A stretch of DNA of 64,000 nucleotides from Enoplosus armatus. Its lineage: Eukaryota; Chordata; Actinopteri; Centrarchiformes; Enoplosidae. Within the stretch, counting starts at the first letter, position 1; every line of letters starts with the position of its first letter. Positions 36,401 to 49,153 of the stretch are shown one piece after another. The notes under the pieces were generated by a model. The model searched no databases. It was not told the origin of the DNA and saw only the letters and a program-made list of their open reading frames with translations. The stretch is from NCBI RefSeq assembly GCF_043641665.1, contig NC_092182.1:19839241-19903240 (forward strand). The letters are read 5' to 3'. The translations under genes were made by a program, and so were the position numbers.

Positions 36401-36456
36401 GTACAATTTCCCCCCGGGGATCAATGAAGTATTTCTGATTCTGATTCTGATCAGTG
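36400..36456 (+). mobile_element. 3' tail of a truncated LINE-like retroelement
   Basis: The string caatttccccccggggatca, then atgaagtatttctgattctgattctgat, is the typical 3' terminus of several fish non-LTR elements, ending in short tandem tgattc units. Nothing upstream resembles reverse transcriptase, so only the tail (or a short SINE sharing it) is left. Confidence 0.55.
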
Positions 36457-36624
36457 TTACTGCATGTTTTGTTTCTGTTCAGCCGGCCAACATGTGCTTA
36501 GATTTTTCCTGCTGTTTACAATTTACTTTATTTTCAGTTAAAAGATTTTTCTTTTTGATGACTTTACACAGTTTCCAGTAACTTTGGTACTTTTTCATAT
36601 TCGACTTTAGTCATGCTAGTGGCC

Positions 36625-36725
36625 TGGCTCTAGGGATGGCAATGTGTGTCTGTCAGTTGGTCGGTCGGTCGGTCCACCAATTTGGTCCAGTAAGCATGTT
36701 AGCATTTAGCTCAAAGCGCCACTAT
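36625..36725 (+). repeat. Teleost dispersed repeat, copy B, partial
   Basis: ggcaatgtgtgtctgtcag, then (ggtc)n and caccaatttggtccag, joins directly to gcatgttagcatttagctca and aagcgccactat. Both segments belong to the same dispersed family as the copies at 9572 and 60180. The four-fold ggtcggtcggtcggtc is an internal microsatellite of that family. Confidence 0.6.
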
Positions 36726-36729
36726 GTAT

Positions 36730-38505
36730 AGCTTTTTTAGATCAGCAGAGTCTATGCTAAACAAGGAGATAACATTAGAATAAAAACTGGGCAAAGTTTT
36801 CCATGTTGGGATGAAAACGCATTCGCAGTCGATATTAAGCACAACCATTTTATATATTCAGAGTAGGACATCTGTCATAATTTGAAACAACAATATTTTC
36901 ATCCACTAAATAAACTATGATAGATAAACAGGTGATAAAAATGTGTGTTCAATAAGGAAGTGTTTGCAATGCTTCCCTCTCACACCGAGCTCAGAGCACA
37001 GGATCAGCAAATAGAACAGGAGCGTGTGAATGAGTCAGCATCTTGCCAAAGGAAATGTCAGCACAGTAAATGATTGACACATGGTGAAAACCATCCATAA
37101 ATGTAAAAGTGATATTCGATCTAAAGAATTGGGGTAAATCATATTTTGTTAAATTCCAAGCTCACATTTTGATTTGAGCTGTAAATGGCTGTAAACTAAC
37201 AGCCTCTTGACCTCATCGAATGCTGTTGTTGTACCTTCACAGTTGAGGTGTAATTGACTGAACGGTCTTCCTTTTTCCCTGTTCTTAAAAATCATTACCC
37301 GAAGGAAAACTATTCATCATCATCAGTATCATCATCATCCAGCAATGTCACTCTTCTGTCACCACCAACAACTCCAAAAATGTGAAGAAAAAAACTCCTA
37401 CATTGTCAACAAAACAATAGGCTGTGTTGTTGTGAAACTATTTTACACCGTTCTTCGAGTCACATGGACAGGACAGAAATACAATACTCTCGACACGCCT
37501 CGTCTTTGTCTTTGTCAGAGAGAGAGAGAGAGTTTTAAAAAATCCCTATGCTTTCAAGCATGGATCCTGAAGTCCGATGCTTTCTGCTCCGTCGTGGGAA
37601 CTTTTAAAGCTACGTGTGAACGTATCTGTCTCACCTCTGGGCCTGTGCGCAGGAAATGGAAGAGTTGAAAGTGTGTTTTTGTGTGTAGGTTCGGGTGCGG
37701 GTGGAGGGTTTCAAAAAGCAAAAAGGTTGTGGAATTCTCGCAGGACATCATCCATCATATGAGAGTAGGACACCGGCTGAGGTTTTGCTTTATTTGCATT
37801 CATGAGGGAATTATAAATCACCAGAAGTGAGAACAAGTGTCAATCGCCTGAGCTGTCGCTTGAACACCAGCTGTGTTTGGCGAGACATTTGCAGTTTAGC
37901 TTTCTTAAGACTAACAGGAGTTTATAGCCTTTTTAAGGGTGGTTGCATTTTGTGCATTAAGTGGTTTTCTGTTATTGATAGCAATTGTAACTGATGAAAG
38001 GGACATCTTATTGATCCAGTGTTGACTCACATACCGTGTAATACACAGAGCAGAGATGTAAACTATTTTCACACAGGTTGACAGAGCCACTGTTGTGTTT
38101 GTACGCATGGGAAAACACACTGAAGTGTCAGATGAATACCTGCCCTGAGGATGTTCAATTTCACGTATCCGCTGAGGCATTCCTTTAAAAGTTTAATGCT
38201 GTGTGTTACAGTTCGGTGAGAAAGGTGTCAGCCGACCAAACATTTTCTCACAGTTCAATGGCACGGAGGATGATTCTGACAGTGGTTAAATAAACTGAAA
38301 ATATTAATGGGATTGAATGACAGCTACTTGCATGACAGTATTCATCTACTGTGTACATTTAAGTGTTAAGTTGATACAGTAATTAACAAACCATGTTTCA
38401 GTCCACTACACTGTAGCCGAGGAACAAATGGCATCAGGTTAGAAAACAAAATATAAAGAAAATATTACTTTAAATGAAATTAAGGATGATCTGAAGGAGC
38501 CCTGA
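36730..38505. other. Intergenic, nothing recognised
   Basis: No recognisable gene or defined repeat. There is a short catcatcat run near 37316-37340 and a GA run near 37520. Confidence 0.45.
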
Positions 38506-38508
38506 AGT

Positions 38509-38640
38509 AGGGCTGCAACTAACAATTATTTTCACTATCAATTTATCAGCGAATAAATTTCTCAATAATCATAATAATCATTTGGTTTATATAATGTCAG
38601 AAAATTGTGAAAAATAACCATAACGATGTATCAAAGCCAG
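38509..38640 (+). mobile_element. hAT-like MITE, copy 2, truncated
   Basis: Begins agggctgcaactaacaatta, followed by ttttcactatcaatttatcag and tataatgtcagaaaattgtg, collinear with the left half of the family. The right half is missing after about 38640. Confidence 0.75.
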
Positions 38641-39069
38641 AGGTAACGTTCTGGCTCTGCATTTTCCTACTGGTTGTGTTCAGCAATTGTTGAAACTGTG
38701 GCAAAGAGGTCAACTTGACGGCAGCGTCTGACGTCATATTTTGTGGTGCATGTACAGGTGGGGACAAAATACTATGAACACCTTACAGTCATTACAGTAC
38801 AGTATAATACAATCCAACACAGCAACACCACAAACCACAGACTCACTAACTACCGGAGATGAATCATCACCTCGCTGACATAAAGGTAGCATTTATTGGA
38901 GGGCTGCTTTATTGAATTGCATTGTCTTGTGCAGGCATTCATGTTATTGTGTCCACCCCCAGTAGGCTAAATGAAAATATGAAATAAGTGTTTATTAGTA
39001 GAGTTATAGTCATTACATAAATAGAGTTACACATTACATTGGTGTTTCATTATTTACAGTAGACACTAA

Positions 39070-39515
39070 ATACCCTCACTGATATCTTGCGTGATCTGCT
39101 GCTCCGTTATGAACTGTCCAGACCTCTCAGATCATCTGGGACAGGTCTGCTTACTGTCCCCAGAGTCCAAGCCTTTAATGCACCACATATCTGGAACAAA
39201 CTCCCAGAAAACTTGAAATCTGATACAACTCCTTTAAATCAAGGCTTAAGACTTTTCTGTTTGCCACTGCCTTTTATTGAATTATATATGGGACGATTTG
39301 TTCATATCTTGCACTGCACTGTATTTTCTATTCTACTGTTTAATCTATCTTATTCTATTTTGTCTTATATTATCTTCTATTTTATTACTACTTATGTGTG
39401 TCTTTTTTATTGCCTTGTATTTCTCTTATATCTTGTGTTAATGCCTTTTATGTCTTATATAAACCTCTTTGTATTGCTTTGTTGTTGAAAGGTTCTATAC
39501 AAATAAACTTACCCT
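39070..39515 (+). mobile_element. 3' end of an L2/Rex1-like LINE (C-terminus of reverse transcriptase ORF plus 3' UTR)
   Basis: The open frame at 39087-39260 reads LRSSGTGLLTVPRV, then APHIWNKLPENLKS, a signature of the region after the reverse transcriptase domain in fish L2/Rex1-type elements. It loses similarity after about codon 60. The 3' UTR ends gaaaggttctatacaaataa + actt, the usual tail of such elements. The copy is 5'-truncated, as normal for LINE insertions, and inactive. Confidence 0.8.
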
Positions 39516-42500
39516 GCAGATTGAATGTTTAAGCTGGGAACCTTCTGCACTGTATTGTTACATATGCATTTTAATGCAATTTTTCATGCTGTACAAACAT
39601 TAGTCATTTTATACAGTATATCAGGCCAGTGGGGCAGCTCCTGCGGGCTGGGATTTCGTCCCGCTGTGGAACCAACTCTGTCTGAGGCTTACAGCCTGAA
39701 ACATCTGTTGTAATTTCTGTCAAATTGAACTTTTATTACCTGGTCATTAAAGCCGCAGCAATGGCAAAACCAGATGGGTTCTTGCTGACCTTACAACTGC
39801 TTCTTTTTTATGGTGTTGGTGAAAATTGAACCAAAGGAAGCCATGCGCTTTATAAAATTAAGGCAATCATTCCCACATTCCTGAGACATGGGGGGCACTG
39901 AGGAGGGCGCAGAGAGGTGCAGAGCAGCTATGAAGGGGGACTATATATATATGTGCTTTTGTGTGTGTGCCTGTATGTGTGTATCTGTATGCATGCATAC
40001 AGTACATCTATTTCTTCATGGGTAGATTCCTGCACTGAGTGGGTATGGATTGCATGTTTACAATAATTTGGTTATATAAGACAAAAACGGTTATTATCTG
40101 TAAAACACTGCAATGATAATAAAGATGCATCCAAAATATTCAGTATTTATTTCTTATATGACCTATTTGAATAAAAGATAGCAGTCTGATTACCAGAAAA
40201 TATACTTAAAAAATTAAACTATACTATACTATATTCAAAAACGGGTATTGATACTGGTTGTGCTTCAATACTGCAAATTTAAAAAGTGTTAAATCACTGT
40301 TAAAGATCTCAAAAATTGAATTATACTGTCTATTTTTGCATTGTTTTTGTCAAATAGAGATCTGTAATATATTACATTTGAAAAACAACCCCTCTCCTGG
40401 CCCTGCACATGCGTGTGTTCCCGATGGGCCTCCTTGCTGTACGGTTAGAGGCCAGGGTCAGTTAAATAACACGCACAGCATATAACCAGCCTGGGTGAGA
40501 GCTGTCTCACTGGGAGGGAGGGCTGCTCCATCACTGGTCCCAGTGGGGAAGAATGGAGGGATGCTGGGTGTGTTTATTAGAGACAGAGGGAGAGAAAAGT
40601 GCAGTTAGAAGAGGGGAGGGGGGATTGGCCTCCTGTTCTCTCAATGTAAAGTCTGTACTTGTACCTCAAACCTCTGCTTTTAGATATTTAGGTTTTATTT
40701 TGAGATTTAAAACGTCAATATGACAATCCTATGACATGATAATCCGACAATTTTTGAAACTTTCCGAAACCGACATCTGACATTCACACCCACTTAACAC
40801 AGTGATTTTCCAGGCATGCAGAGATGAGAAAGTACGCAGGATCACATTTTTCTATTCATTAACCAATTATTTCTGTCACTTTTTGTGCGTACAACAGAGT
40901 GCAACACACTATTAATTCCTTCCAGGAGAGATCGATATGGTTGGACAACATGAATTAGTACTTTTCCAACATAACCCAGCCCTTAGTGCCACACCACACT
41001 TTCAATCAAAGGTGGACAGATACAGTAAACAAACAAACTCCATGGCTTTGTACGTAGTCAAAAAAGTGTTTGTATTGTATTGAGGTGGATTTCTTTCTTT
41101 ACTGGTGCATGCTGATCAATTATGTATTGAGCATTCCAGTTAGTGTAGTGTCAATGGAAGTGATTGGCTCAAATAGAAAGTAAAGTGTGGGAGAAAGCAG
41201 GAGATGGGATGAGAGGAACAAGTGGACAGATGTTGAGAATGTTGTGGAGTCAAGCAGACTTCAAAGCTGCAGGCTTATATGATTTTAGGGAGGTTTCTGC
41301 AGGGAGAAGGGTATGATTTTGAAGGTGGAGGTAATATCATGCGGCAGATGGGGGAGCGTAGACCCAGACAAGCTAAGTTTTATGCTTTTGGGGCGAAGAA
41401 TAGGGGGGCATCTAAACGCAGATGTGGTTATTATAGGGCTCTTGCTTCCTTTCACATGGCGTTAAGCCCTGCAAAGTATAATATTACGTTCATTCTCTCT
41501 TCATGTTTATATTCTCTCTCCCTCTCTTTTCCGAGATCTCTCAGTATCCCCCAGCATGGGAATAATAATGCTTACGTGACATTGACATCGATGTTTCGCA
41601 CAACAAAATGTTCAACTTCACACCTGGAACAGCGTCACAGCTGGCATCTTCTTCTCTGTATTTAAAACGTACTCCAGCAAACTCAGAAGCAGCATTTTCC
41701 TGTATCCTAACGGGGGGAACGCTGATGACACATCGTGACAGTAACTGTGTGTCAGCGGATACCGCCAGCTGGCAAGAGGATAGACACACCGCCAACTGAG
41801 TCCATCAGAGGAAGAGAGAGACAATGGCAGCTTTTATTTCTCCACCGCACATTCCAGTGGAATCAAGGAGTTGGCCTACCCGCCTGTTGTTTGAACCTGA
41901 GGCAGACTAGTTCATCGTGTCTGGGTCATGGTACTTCCCAGAACCATTGTCATTTTGTACCTCAGTGCAGTAATGTCACAATGATGGATTTTTCCAGCAT
42001 GTCTGTATGTTTTGTAGTACATTCTTCCTTCAACAAACACCATGAGATCAAAATTCCTCTCGGTTATGTCATCATTATTGATTGCTATGAGTCAAGTACA
42101 TCACTGGCAGAGTGTAACATGTTTAGTATTGGTTATTGACAGTGCACTGGTGATCATCACTTATCATGTTACTGGCACTGAGTTCATAAGGTCATGGCTG
42201 TTGATACTAAAAGCACCAAAAAAAAACAATGGCCTCTATTTTTAACAGTTATATAATCCTTTGTGCATAACAAATGGCTCATGTCTGGATGCATTTTGTT
42301 GTTTCATGGCATATTTTTGTTACTCTGTATTTTTGACATTCAGGTCAAACGTATGTGGTTTTGTGTCAGTGTGATATTGACAAATAACTTCAGTGCAACT
42401 GTGGGTTTGGCAAAAATAAAATATTATTGTTCATTTATTGTTTATTTATTGAATGATAACTGTAATTGTACTAACATTTGTCACAGCACAGGATCTAAAA

Positions 42501-42865
42501 CTGTGAACATATTGAACATGAAATAACATATTGAACGTGAAATAAAACATGTGGTTCTGGACATTTTTGTAGACATTGTAACATATTGATATTGAAATAC
42601 AGCTTTGATAGCTTTGCTGCATTATAATTGTCCATATCACCATGTTGAGCCACAGAGGAGTTTATTTGCAGGATATTTAATAATAGCATTAATAAACTTT
42701 ATTAATATAGCACCTTTCATATACCAAATGCAGCTTAAAGGGATTTAATTTTTGTTGGCCATCTAGCCGCATTTGTGACCTCAGCACTCATTACATTTCA
42801 ACGCAAACCTTAGGGAAAAAGTCTGAATGTGATTGTTTGCCTGGGATGACATCACCTTTTAAATC

Positions 42866-42947
42866 CAATATTTCCACAGACTGCAACGTGCAATCAAGAA
42901 GAAGAAGAAGAAGTGCAAAGTGAGCAGTGCAGTCTGTGGAAGTATTG
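42866..42947. repeat. Near-perfect 20-bp inverted repeat around a (GAA)n loop
   Basis: The left arm caatatttccacagactgca (42866-42885) and right arm tgcagtctgtggaagtattg (42928-42947) pair at 19 of 20 positions. The 42-base loop contains aagaagaagaagaag. Stem length is in the range of small hairpin RNAs but the loop is large for a typical pre-miRNA. Confidence 0.8.
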
Positions 42948-44844
42948 CACATAGACAGAGAAACTTGTACCACTGGCGTCAAAGGCAAATGCTTAAATGA
43001 TCTTTCACCCAGTCGACCTCCTCACCCTTACCGTGTGCTGCATTGTAACGTCTCACTGCTTCCTGCATATCTCCTGAACATTGCCATTAAACATAAGTCA
43101 CTGATGCAGAATGCAAATTGAAAGCAGGGTTGAAATGATCAACATTATGTTAGTTAGAGATACCAGTTTCTCCACTGACAGTAGCCTCAATACACCAGAA
43201 TGCATTGCTGTTGCTGCAAGCCATGCCGCGTATTGAGCGAAGGCCGTAAATCATTTTCTCGACGAGAAAACGTTCTCTCTTCCTTACTGCTGTCACTATC
43301 ACTCTGACAGCTGACGTGTCAAATGCAACAGGCTGAGGCGCATTCTTTAGGGGAGTTTGAAAGTAATTAGCGGCCAAGTAGGATATTGCTAACTGAAGTA
43401 ATTCTTGATAAGATGGGTCAAGGAAATAAAGCAGTAAATGACGGGCATGTCAGCACAAATAATGATTTTTATATGAGTATAAGAGGGTGGAATTTTCCTT
43501 CAAATTCAGAAGAGGCCTCCATCTTTAAAGTACAATTATAATGTTTTTAGTTTTTTAAATGTTTAATAGCTATTCAAGATGTACTTGTTCTAGCTTGTTG
43601 TGATTTATTTACCAGCAATGTGGTTCCTCCACCTGTCGTTCTCCGGTTTTTGTGCCGTTGTCCTTGTCTTACACAGTGTTGGAAAAAAAAACTTTTCACC
43701 GCAGACACGTGTTGTTATCCAGCTTTTTTCAAAAGCCTCATTACCGTCAAGGATGTTCTTTTCTTTTATTTGGAAAGGTCAGTGATGCCAACACTAGCCC
43801 AGATGTAAAGTAGCATGAATGTCCCCCAGGTATCCTCACATATCCATGTCTGTGGGTGTTAAGATGGTGTCAGCGAGGGCATCCTGTTGGGCCCGCTCAG
43901 GAGAACCTGTTTCCTCCTGAGTCTTGGTTCCCAGCTTCGACACAGTCTTCCTCATGTTACAGAATACACACTGAGACAATGGTGCACATGTTGGGCAAAC
44001 ATAAAGCAGGCACAAACACATATATTCTCATTATATTAAACAAACAGGCAGGCAGAGGATGACACACCTGCACTGCCTCCCCCATTTCATGGGGAATTTA
44101 TGGGGAAATTATGATGGTTGCAGACATGCAAAGCAGACTGTCAAACATTTACTTTTCTGCAGTTGAGCAGGTGTTGTTAAGACTCTACATGACCTGTTTT
44201 GGTGACCTTGAAAGATCTTTGACATTTCATATATACACAACCAGGAGCAGGTGATATGCTCTTGGCCTTAGGTTAAAAATTACAATCTAAGAATAAATCT
44301 AGAAATGGGTTTGATGCCTGATTATTTATTCTGGAAATGTCAAAAAGAAATGGGAACATTTACACACGTGTAGGAATATGGGAAAAACTTCTTATCAAGC
44401 TGATTTTAAAGAGTGGACGGATTTAAGGTTACAAATAGTATTATATGAACCTGTACTGTCTAATAGACATGGACAATTCATGAGCAATAGGGAATAATTT
44501 TACATTTTACAAATACCTTTTGTGATATTTGAAACAGTATACAGCTTTTTCCCTGTTTCAGAGATATTTTTTACTTCTCTATTTTGGTTCAAATGTGTGG
44601 CGTGTAACAATAAATAATCAGCACTGGAAAGTACATTTAGTTAAATTAACTTTTTGAGGCATATGCAAATTTCCATTTTAAGTGACTTTATATTTATAGA
44701 TCAGGGAAATATTATGCTTTTTAAAAAAAATGTACATACACAACATAAGATCATCTTATAAAATATGATGCATTGTTATAGATTAAACTACCCAACAGGA
44801 AGTTATGTAATTCAGCTACTCAACCAGCTACAACATTAAAATGC

Positions 44845-44846
44845 TA

Positions 44847-44903
<57 letters not shown>
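44845..44903. repeat. (TA)n(CA)n microsatellite
   Basis: TA units with one TG interruption, then seven CA units. Confidence 0.95.
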
Positions 44904-45176
44904 CATAATATAACACTTATGTGTGCACTTTAACTTTAAATACTTAGTGCATTTTGCTAAATATTTGTGTACTTTCACAAAATCAGTCAGTTCAATTGGA
45001 TGTTGTTTGTATGAGTAGACAATGGGGAGTAAAGTAGAAATAAAGTAGAAAATGGGATTATAATGGGAATGTAAAACACATTCCTGCTGTACATTGATTC
45101 AAACGCAGAAATGGCACCTGCCACCTAAATTATAACCTGTAAAGAAATATAGGGGAATGGAAATAAAGAACCCCCT

Positions 45177-45178
<2 letters not shown>

Positions 45179-45210
<32 letters not shown>
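45179..45210. repeat. (CA)n microsatellite
   Basis: Sixteen CA units, about 0.4-0.7 kb upstream of the presumed first exon of eya2. Confidence 0.95.
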
Positions 45211-45213
<3 letters not shown>

Positions 45214-45486
45214 CTGTAAAAGATAACACTCTTGATAAGACTGTCAATAGCCTGCAGTTGTTTACCACAAACTAACAAATCCCCCTATCTGGAGTGCACA
45301 CAGAGAGTCCGCCGCTTCAGAGAGTCGGACTGAATAGCTTGTGGCTCGTTGTGTAAACAAACGAAGAAGAGCCCTTGACCAAACAAAGATTTAAAGGGGA
45401 GATAGAGAGGAAGAAGCTGCGAAGTGAAGCAGTTCTGCTGAGGGAATAAATGAGAGGAGTGGTTGAGATAAGGGTGCGCGCTCTGG

Positions 45487-45489
<3 letters not shown>

Positions 45490-45525
<36 letters not shown>
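45490..45525. repeat. (CA)n microsatellite in the eya2 promoter/first-exon area
   Basis: About 18 CA units followed directly by a CpG-rich patch (gcgttcgggctgcgtgcagc). A promoter-proximal position is inferred from the donor at 45895. Confidence 0.95.
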
Positions 45526-45527
<2 letters not shown>

Positions 45528-45539
45528 GTTCGGGCTGCG

Positions 45540-45894
45540 TGCAGCGCGCGCACCTCTCGGGAGGAGGAGGAACCAGAAATCTTCGCTCATTTACTTAACA
45601 TCACTTCCTCACCGCCGGGAAAGCAAACACGCTCCTGAAGCTGCAGAGGAAGAGAAGTGAGATCGATGTGAGTGAGTGTCTGCAGAAAGCTGTCAGCTGT
45701 CGGCACCTGGAGCCTCTCTTCTTCTTCTTCTTCTTCTTCTTCTTCTTCTTCTTCTGCTTCTTCAGTCATCAGGAGTCATCTGATTTACCGGAACACTTGA
45801 GTGAAGTCTGCGGAGTCTCCTCGGCATGGAGAGACAACTGCTCTGATTGATAATCGGATTTTTTCCCCCTGCATATTCTTCTTTCTGAATAATG
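45540..45894 (+). other. eya2: Presumed eya2 non-coding exon 1 (start uncertain)
   Basis: A CpG-containing, locally GC-rich stretch ends in a textbook donor, AATG|GTAAGT, at 45894/45895. It precedes the eya2 coding exons by about 11 kb on the same strand. The 3' end is well defined by the donor; the transcription start is a guess. The exon contains a (CTT)n tract at 45718-45755. An ATG occupies the last three bases, but joining it to the next candidate exon (55995) gives ATG GAG AGT TGA, so it is more likely UTR than a start. Confidence 0.45.
45718..45755. repeat. (CTT)n trinucleotide microsatellite
   Basis: About 12 CTT units inside the presumed first exon, giving a long pyrimidine tract in the 5' UTR. 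Confidence 0.95.
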
Positions 45895-48800
45895 GTAAGT
45901 GTGAAATACATTAACTTTGGCATCATGGCTCCGTGTTCGTGATTTCGCATTGCATTTAATAAAATAGCCTGTAGAGTTCATCCTTCTGTCTGGGAAAAGA
46001 TTTCCGTTAAAGTGCATTTCAGCTCTGTTGGTGTTCAATTCAGATCATCTTCTGAATAAACTGAATTAATTTAATTTATATTTAGATGGGAATAATGGCC
46101 CCTTAATTTAAAAACCCTGCCACTCCTGTATCTGTTTTTATTTTTTTGTTGAGTTTGAAATAAAATCAACATAGGACTAAATATGTCCTATTATTTTAAT
46201 AATTCCACCTGGTTTCTAATTAATTTGTTTGATATAATGATGACAGTATTTGAAAAGGTTTATTTTATGTGTGGGTATCTGAGAAAGCAACAACTAGAAG
46301 ACATACGTGTATTTCACTTTTATCTAACAGCAAACACTTGTTGAACACAAATGCATTTATAGACAAACCGTACTGTAATGCAGAAAAAGGAGGGCCACTG
46401 TTGAAGTAAATATAATATTTTCTTGTTCAGTGTAGTTGGAAATCTTCCTGTCAGCTGAGGATACTATCACAGTTTTCTTCTTCCCCATTCTGTTCAACTT
46501 TCTTTTATTCATTTTTATTCACTGAAAGATTCATTAATAAGAACAGAAAACCTAAAAAGTTACTTGTGTCTCACTGAGCCCTTTAAAAGGTGTGGGAGGA
46601 AAGTGTGTGTAAGAGGCACCTTCTCTTAGATTGAGCTCCTTTGTTTTTCTTGGTGCTGGTTGAGTCGGTGCTCGGCTTAAGTACAGAAGATTACACCCAA
46701 ATCACTGACACCCCCAAGCAGCCATGCAGGGACCCTCATTAACTAAATTAGGGGGAGCCTCGCTAAGCATTTTTCAAAGGCTGGTATTCATATTTTTCAA
46801 GGACCCCTTCATGGCTTCAGACTAGAAGCTCACTTTCTGTGTTTTGCCAACCGTTTAAATCACCTTTAAACATTTCTATCAGCTGCACAGTTGGAGGAGC
46901 GAGGGTTAATGAGGCCCTTTTGGTTTTTGAAAAAGAAATGTAAATAAATACATTTAAAAGCAAAGAAATCTGACATCACACTTTCTTGTAATTCTTAGAG
47001 TCTGGTTAGGTTTTTGTAATATTTTAAATAAAAAAAAGATAAATTAGGAAATACACGAGCTTAAAGCATCATTCCTGCTTTAAATTAAATTTGAATTTGC
47101 ATTATTTGAACTAAAGCATTTTACATCTTCACAGATGGAAATGGATCTTTTTTTTTTCTTTACTATCATCGTTGTTTCATGCCAGACAAAGTTTAACTAT
47201 AGTGAAATGCGTTTCCCATGAACCAGCTCTCAAAAAAGTCACACTCATTTCTGATTTTCTAAAATAAACTGGACATATATATATCTATATATATCTATAT
47301 ATATCTTCTTGTCAGTTTCTATTATCTGAAATAAACCTGCGGGGTAATGGCTAGCCAAAGAGGCATTGTTATTTTAGATAGTTGCTATATCAGATTCAGG
47401 TCTGTGACGGATTGTAAATTTCAGCCAATCTCCTTTATATACCTGTATTTCAACCCCCACAAATAACATCCAGGGGTCTTGATGGAAGGGTGGGGGTGGG
47501 GGGGTGCTCAGACCACATACCGAAGGTGTGTGCTCGGGCGTGTTTGATTTAACACTGTGGTTCGTCTCTTAATAACATCAGGCCCCATTTCTAGACTCCC
47601 TCTCCACGGCTGGGCCGGGACCCTCTCACTCTCTCTCCTCAGCCTTCATGGTTCCTATTACTGGCTCTAATAAATTGTGAATAAGCGGCAGCCCAAAAAG
47701 TCCCGGGCTGTGGAGAATTCCCCATCCTGTAGCGCAAGGCACCCCCTCTTAAGAAAACACAAATTAATTCCAAACCCCTCTGTAGCCAAACGTTTGTGGA
47801 ATGATAAATATTTTCATAGGAAACTCTGCTCTTCCTGACTTTATCTGCACCAATTTCATTATGTTTCTTCACAGCCGCACAGTTCTTGATGTCTTTTAGC
47901 TTCTGTGCTTCTCTCCTCCTCGCTCTCTTTCTCTTTCTCATCCTGTCTCTCTCTCTTTCCCTGGGAGTCAAACAAACCTTGCTGACTTTAACTCAAGGTT
48001 ACACCAGGGAAAATCTATTCAATGCATCCTCTCAGTCTGACATGAAGGTATCATCCCAACACTAAAAGCTAGACTAATGAATGTTATTCACAGTTTTCAT
48101 TTAGCTGCCCCGAAGTGTTCAATAATTTGGTGGCAAAACGTTTGAGTCTGACTCAGGTAGATGCTGCTTTTCTTGTTCTGTGACACTATTGTATTCATTC
48201 ACACACTTTCTTTGTGTCTGCCAATCTGCCAATTTCAAAGAACAGATATTTACATGACTACGTTCCAACACCGGGTACTTTGTGTTTGACAGGTGATCAA
48301 GGTGTCAAGTATCGTTATATATATTTGGTTTTGATGATGATACTAAAACGATGCTTCAGGATTAATCCGAGCACCGTTGACAAGACTAAAGCGTTACCTC
48401 GCCAAGTTTGTTAAAATAATAACACTGTGTATTTACCAGAGTGCACTTGTTTGCTCATTTGTATATTTGTTTATTTATTTATTTACTTGTCATTTTCTTC
48501 TTTATTGTATTGTATTTGCCAATTACTGAGCAACTAGTGTCACTTCTTTTATTTTATTTTGTTTTTTGTGTCTAACTATATCCATATATCTCCTTGAGGG
48601 TTCATCATGGAATAAACATCAATGGGTAATGATGTAGTATCATTGTATTACAAAGAAGTACAGCAAGCTGCAGGGTAATGTATTGTCTAAGTCAAACTAT
48701 AGGTTAATAAAATCACAAATTTCAGTTTCTTCAGTGAGTTTTAGGTTTCAGCTCATGGAACTGAACTTTATACAACTTCAGACGAAGCAATCATGAATGT

Positions 48801-49093
48801 AGCCTGATATGTGCAGCTGTCTGCGCAAACAAAGAGTCTGACTAAACCCTCCCAACTATTCTTTGTAAAAAAAAGTTTCTTATTAAAGCTAAGCATTAAA
48901 GCAACAGCAGAAGGTGCTGCTGCTGAACAAAGACAAGACAACAAAGATGAGAAAATATAAATATTTCTGATAATAGAGTTACTGAATTAATAGTGTTAAA
49001 CTGTTTCGTTCCCTCTCCTCTAATCCTCGCCGTGAATTTAGCTGACTTTTCTTCAGTGAATATTTGCTTTGTGTTTTATACAGTTTTAGCATG

Positions 49094-49095
<2 letters not shown>

Positions 49096-49151
<56 letters not shown>
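49096..49151. repeat. (TG)n microsatellite
   Basis: About 28 uninterrupted TG units. Confidence 0.97.

Positions 49152-49153
<2 letters not shown>

Larger units (their letters stand above)
39520..45280. other. Intergenic upstream of eya2
   Basis: No recognisable gene. Open frames at 41279-41665 and 41735-42139 have no known similarity and no exon-like context. It includes a small hairpin (42866-42947) and the TA/CA and CA arrays listed separately. Confidence 0.4.

Noticed and set aside
41279..42139. Two overlapping plus-strand frames of 128 and 134 codons
   Set aside because: No recognisable motif, no consistent frame between them, and no exon-like borders with continuing frames.
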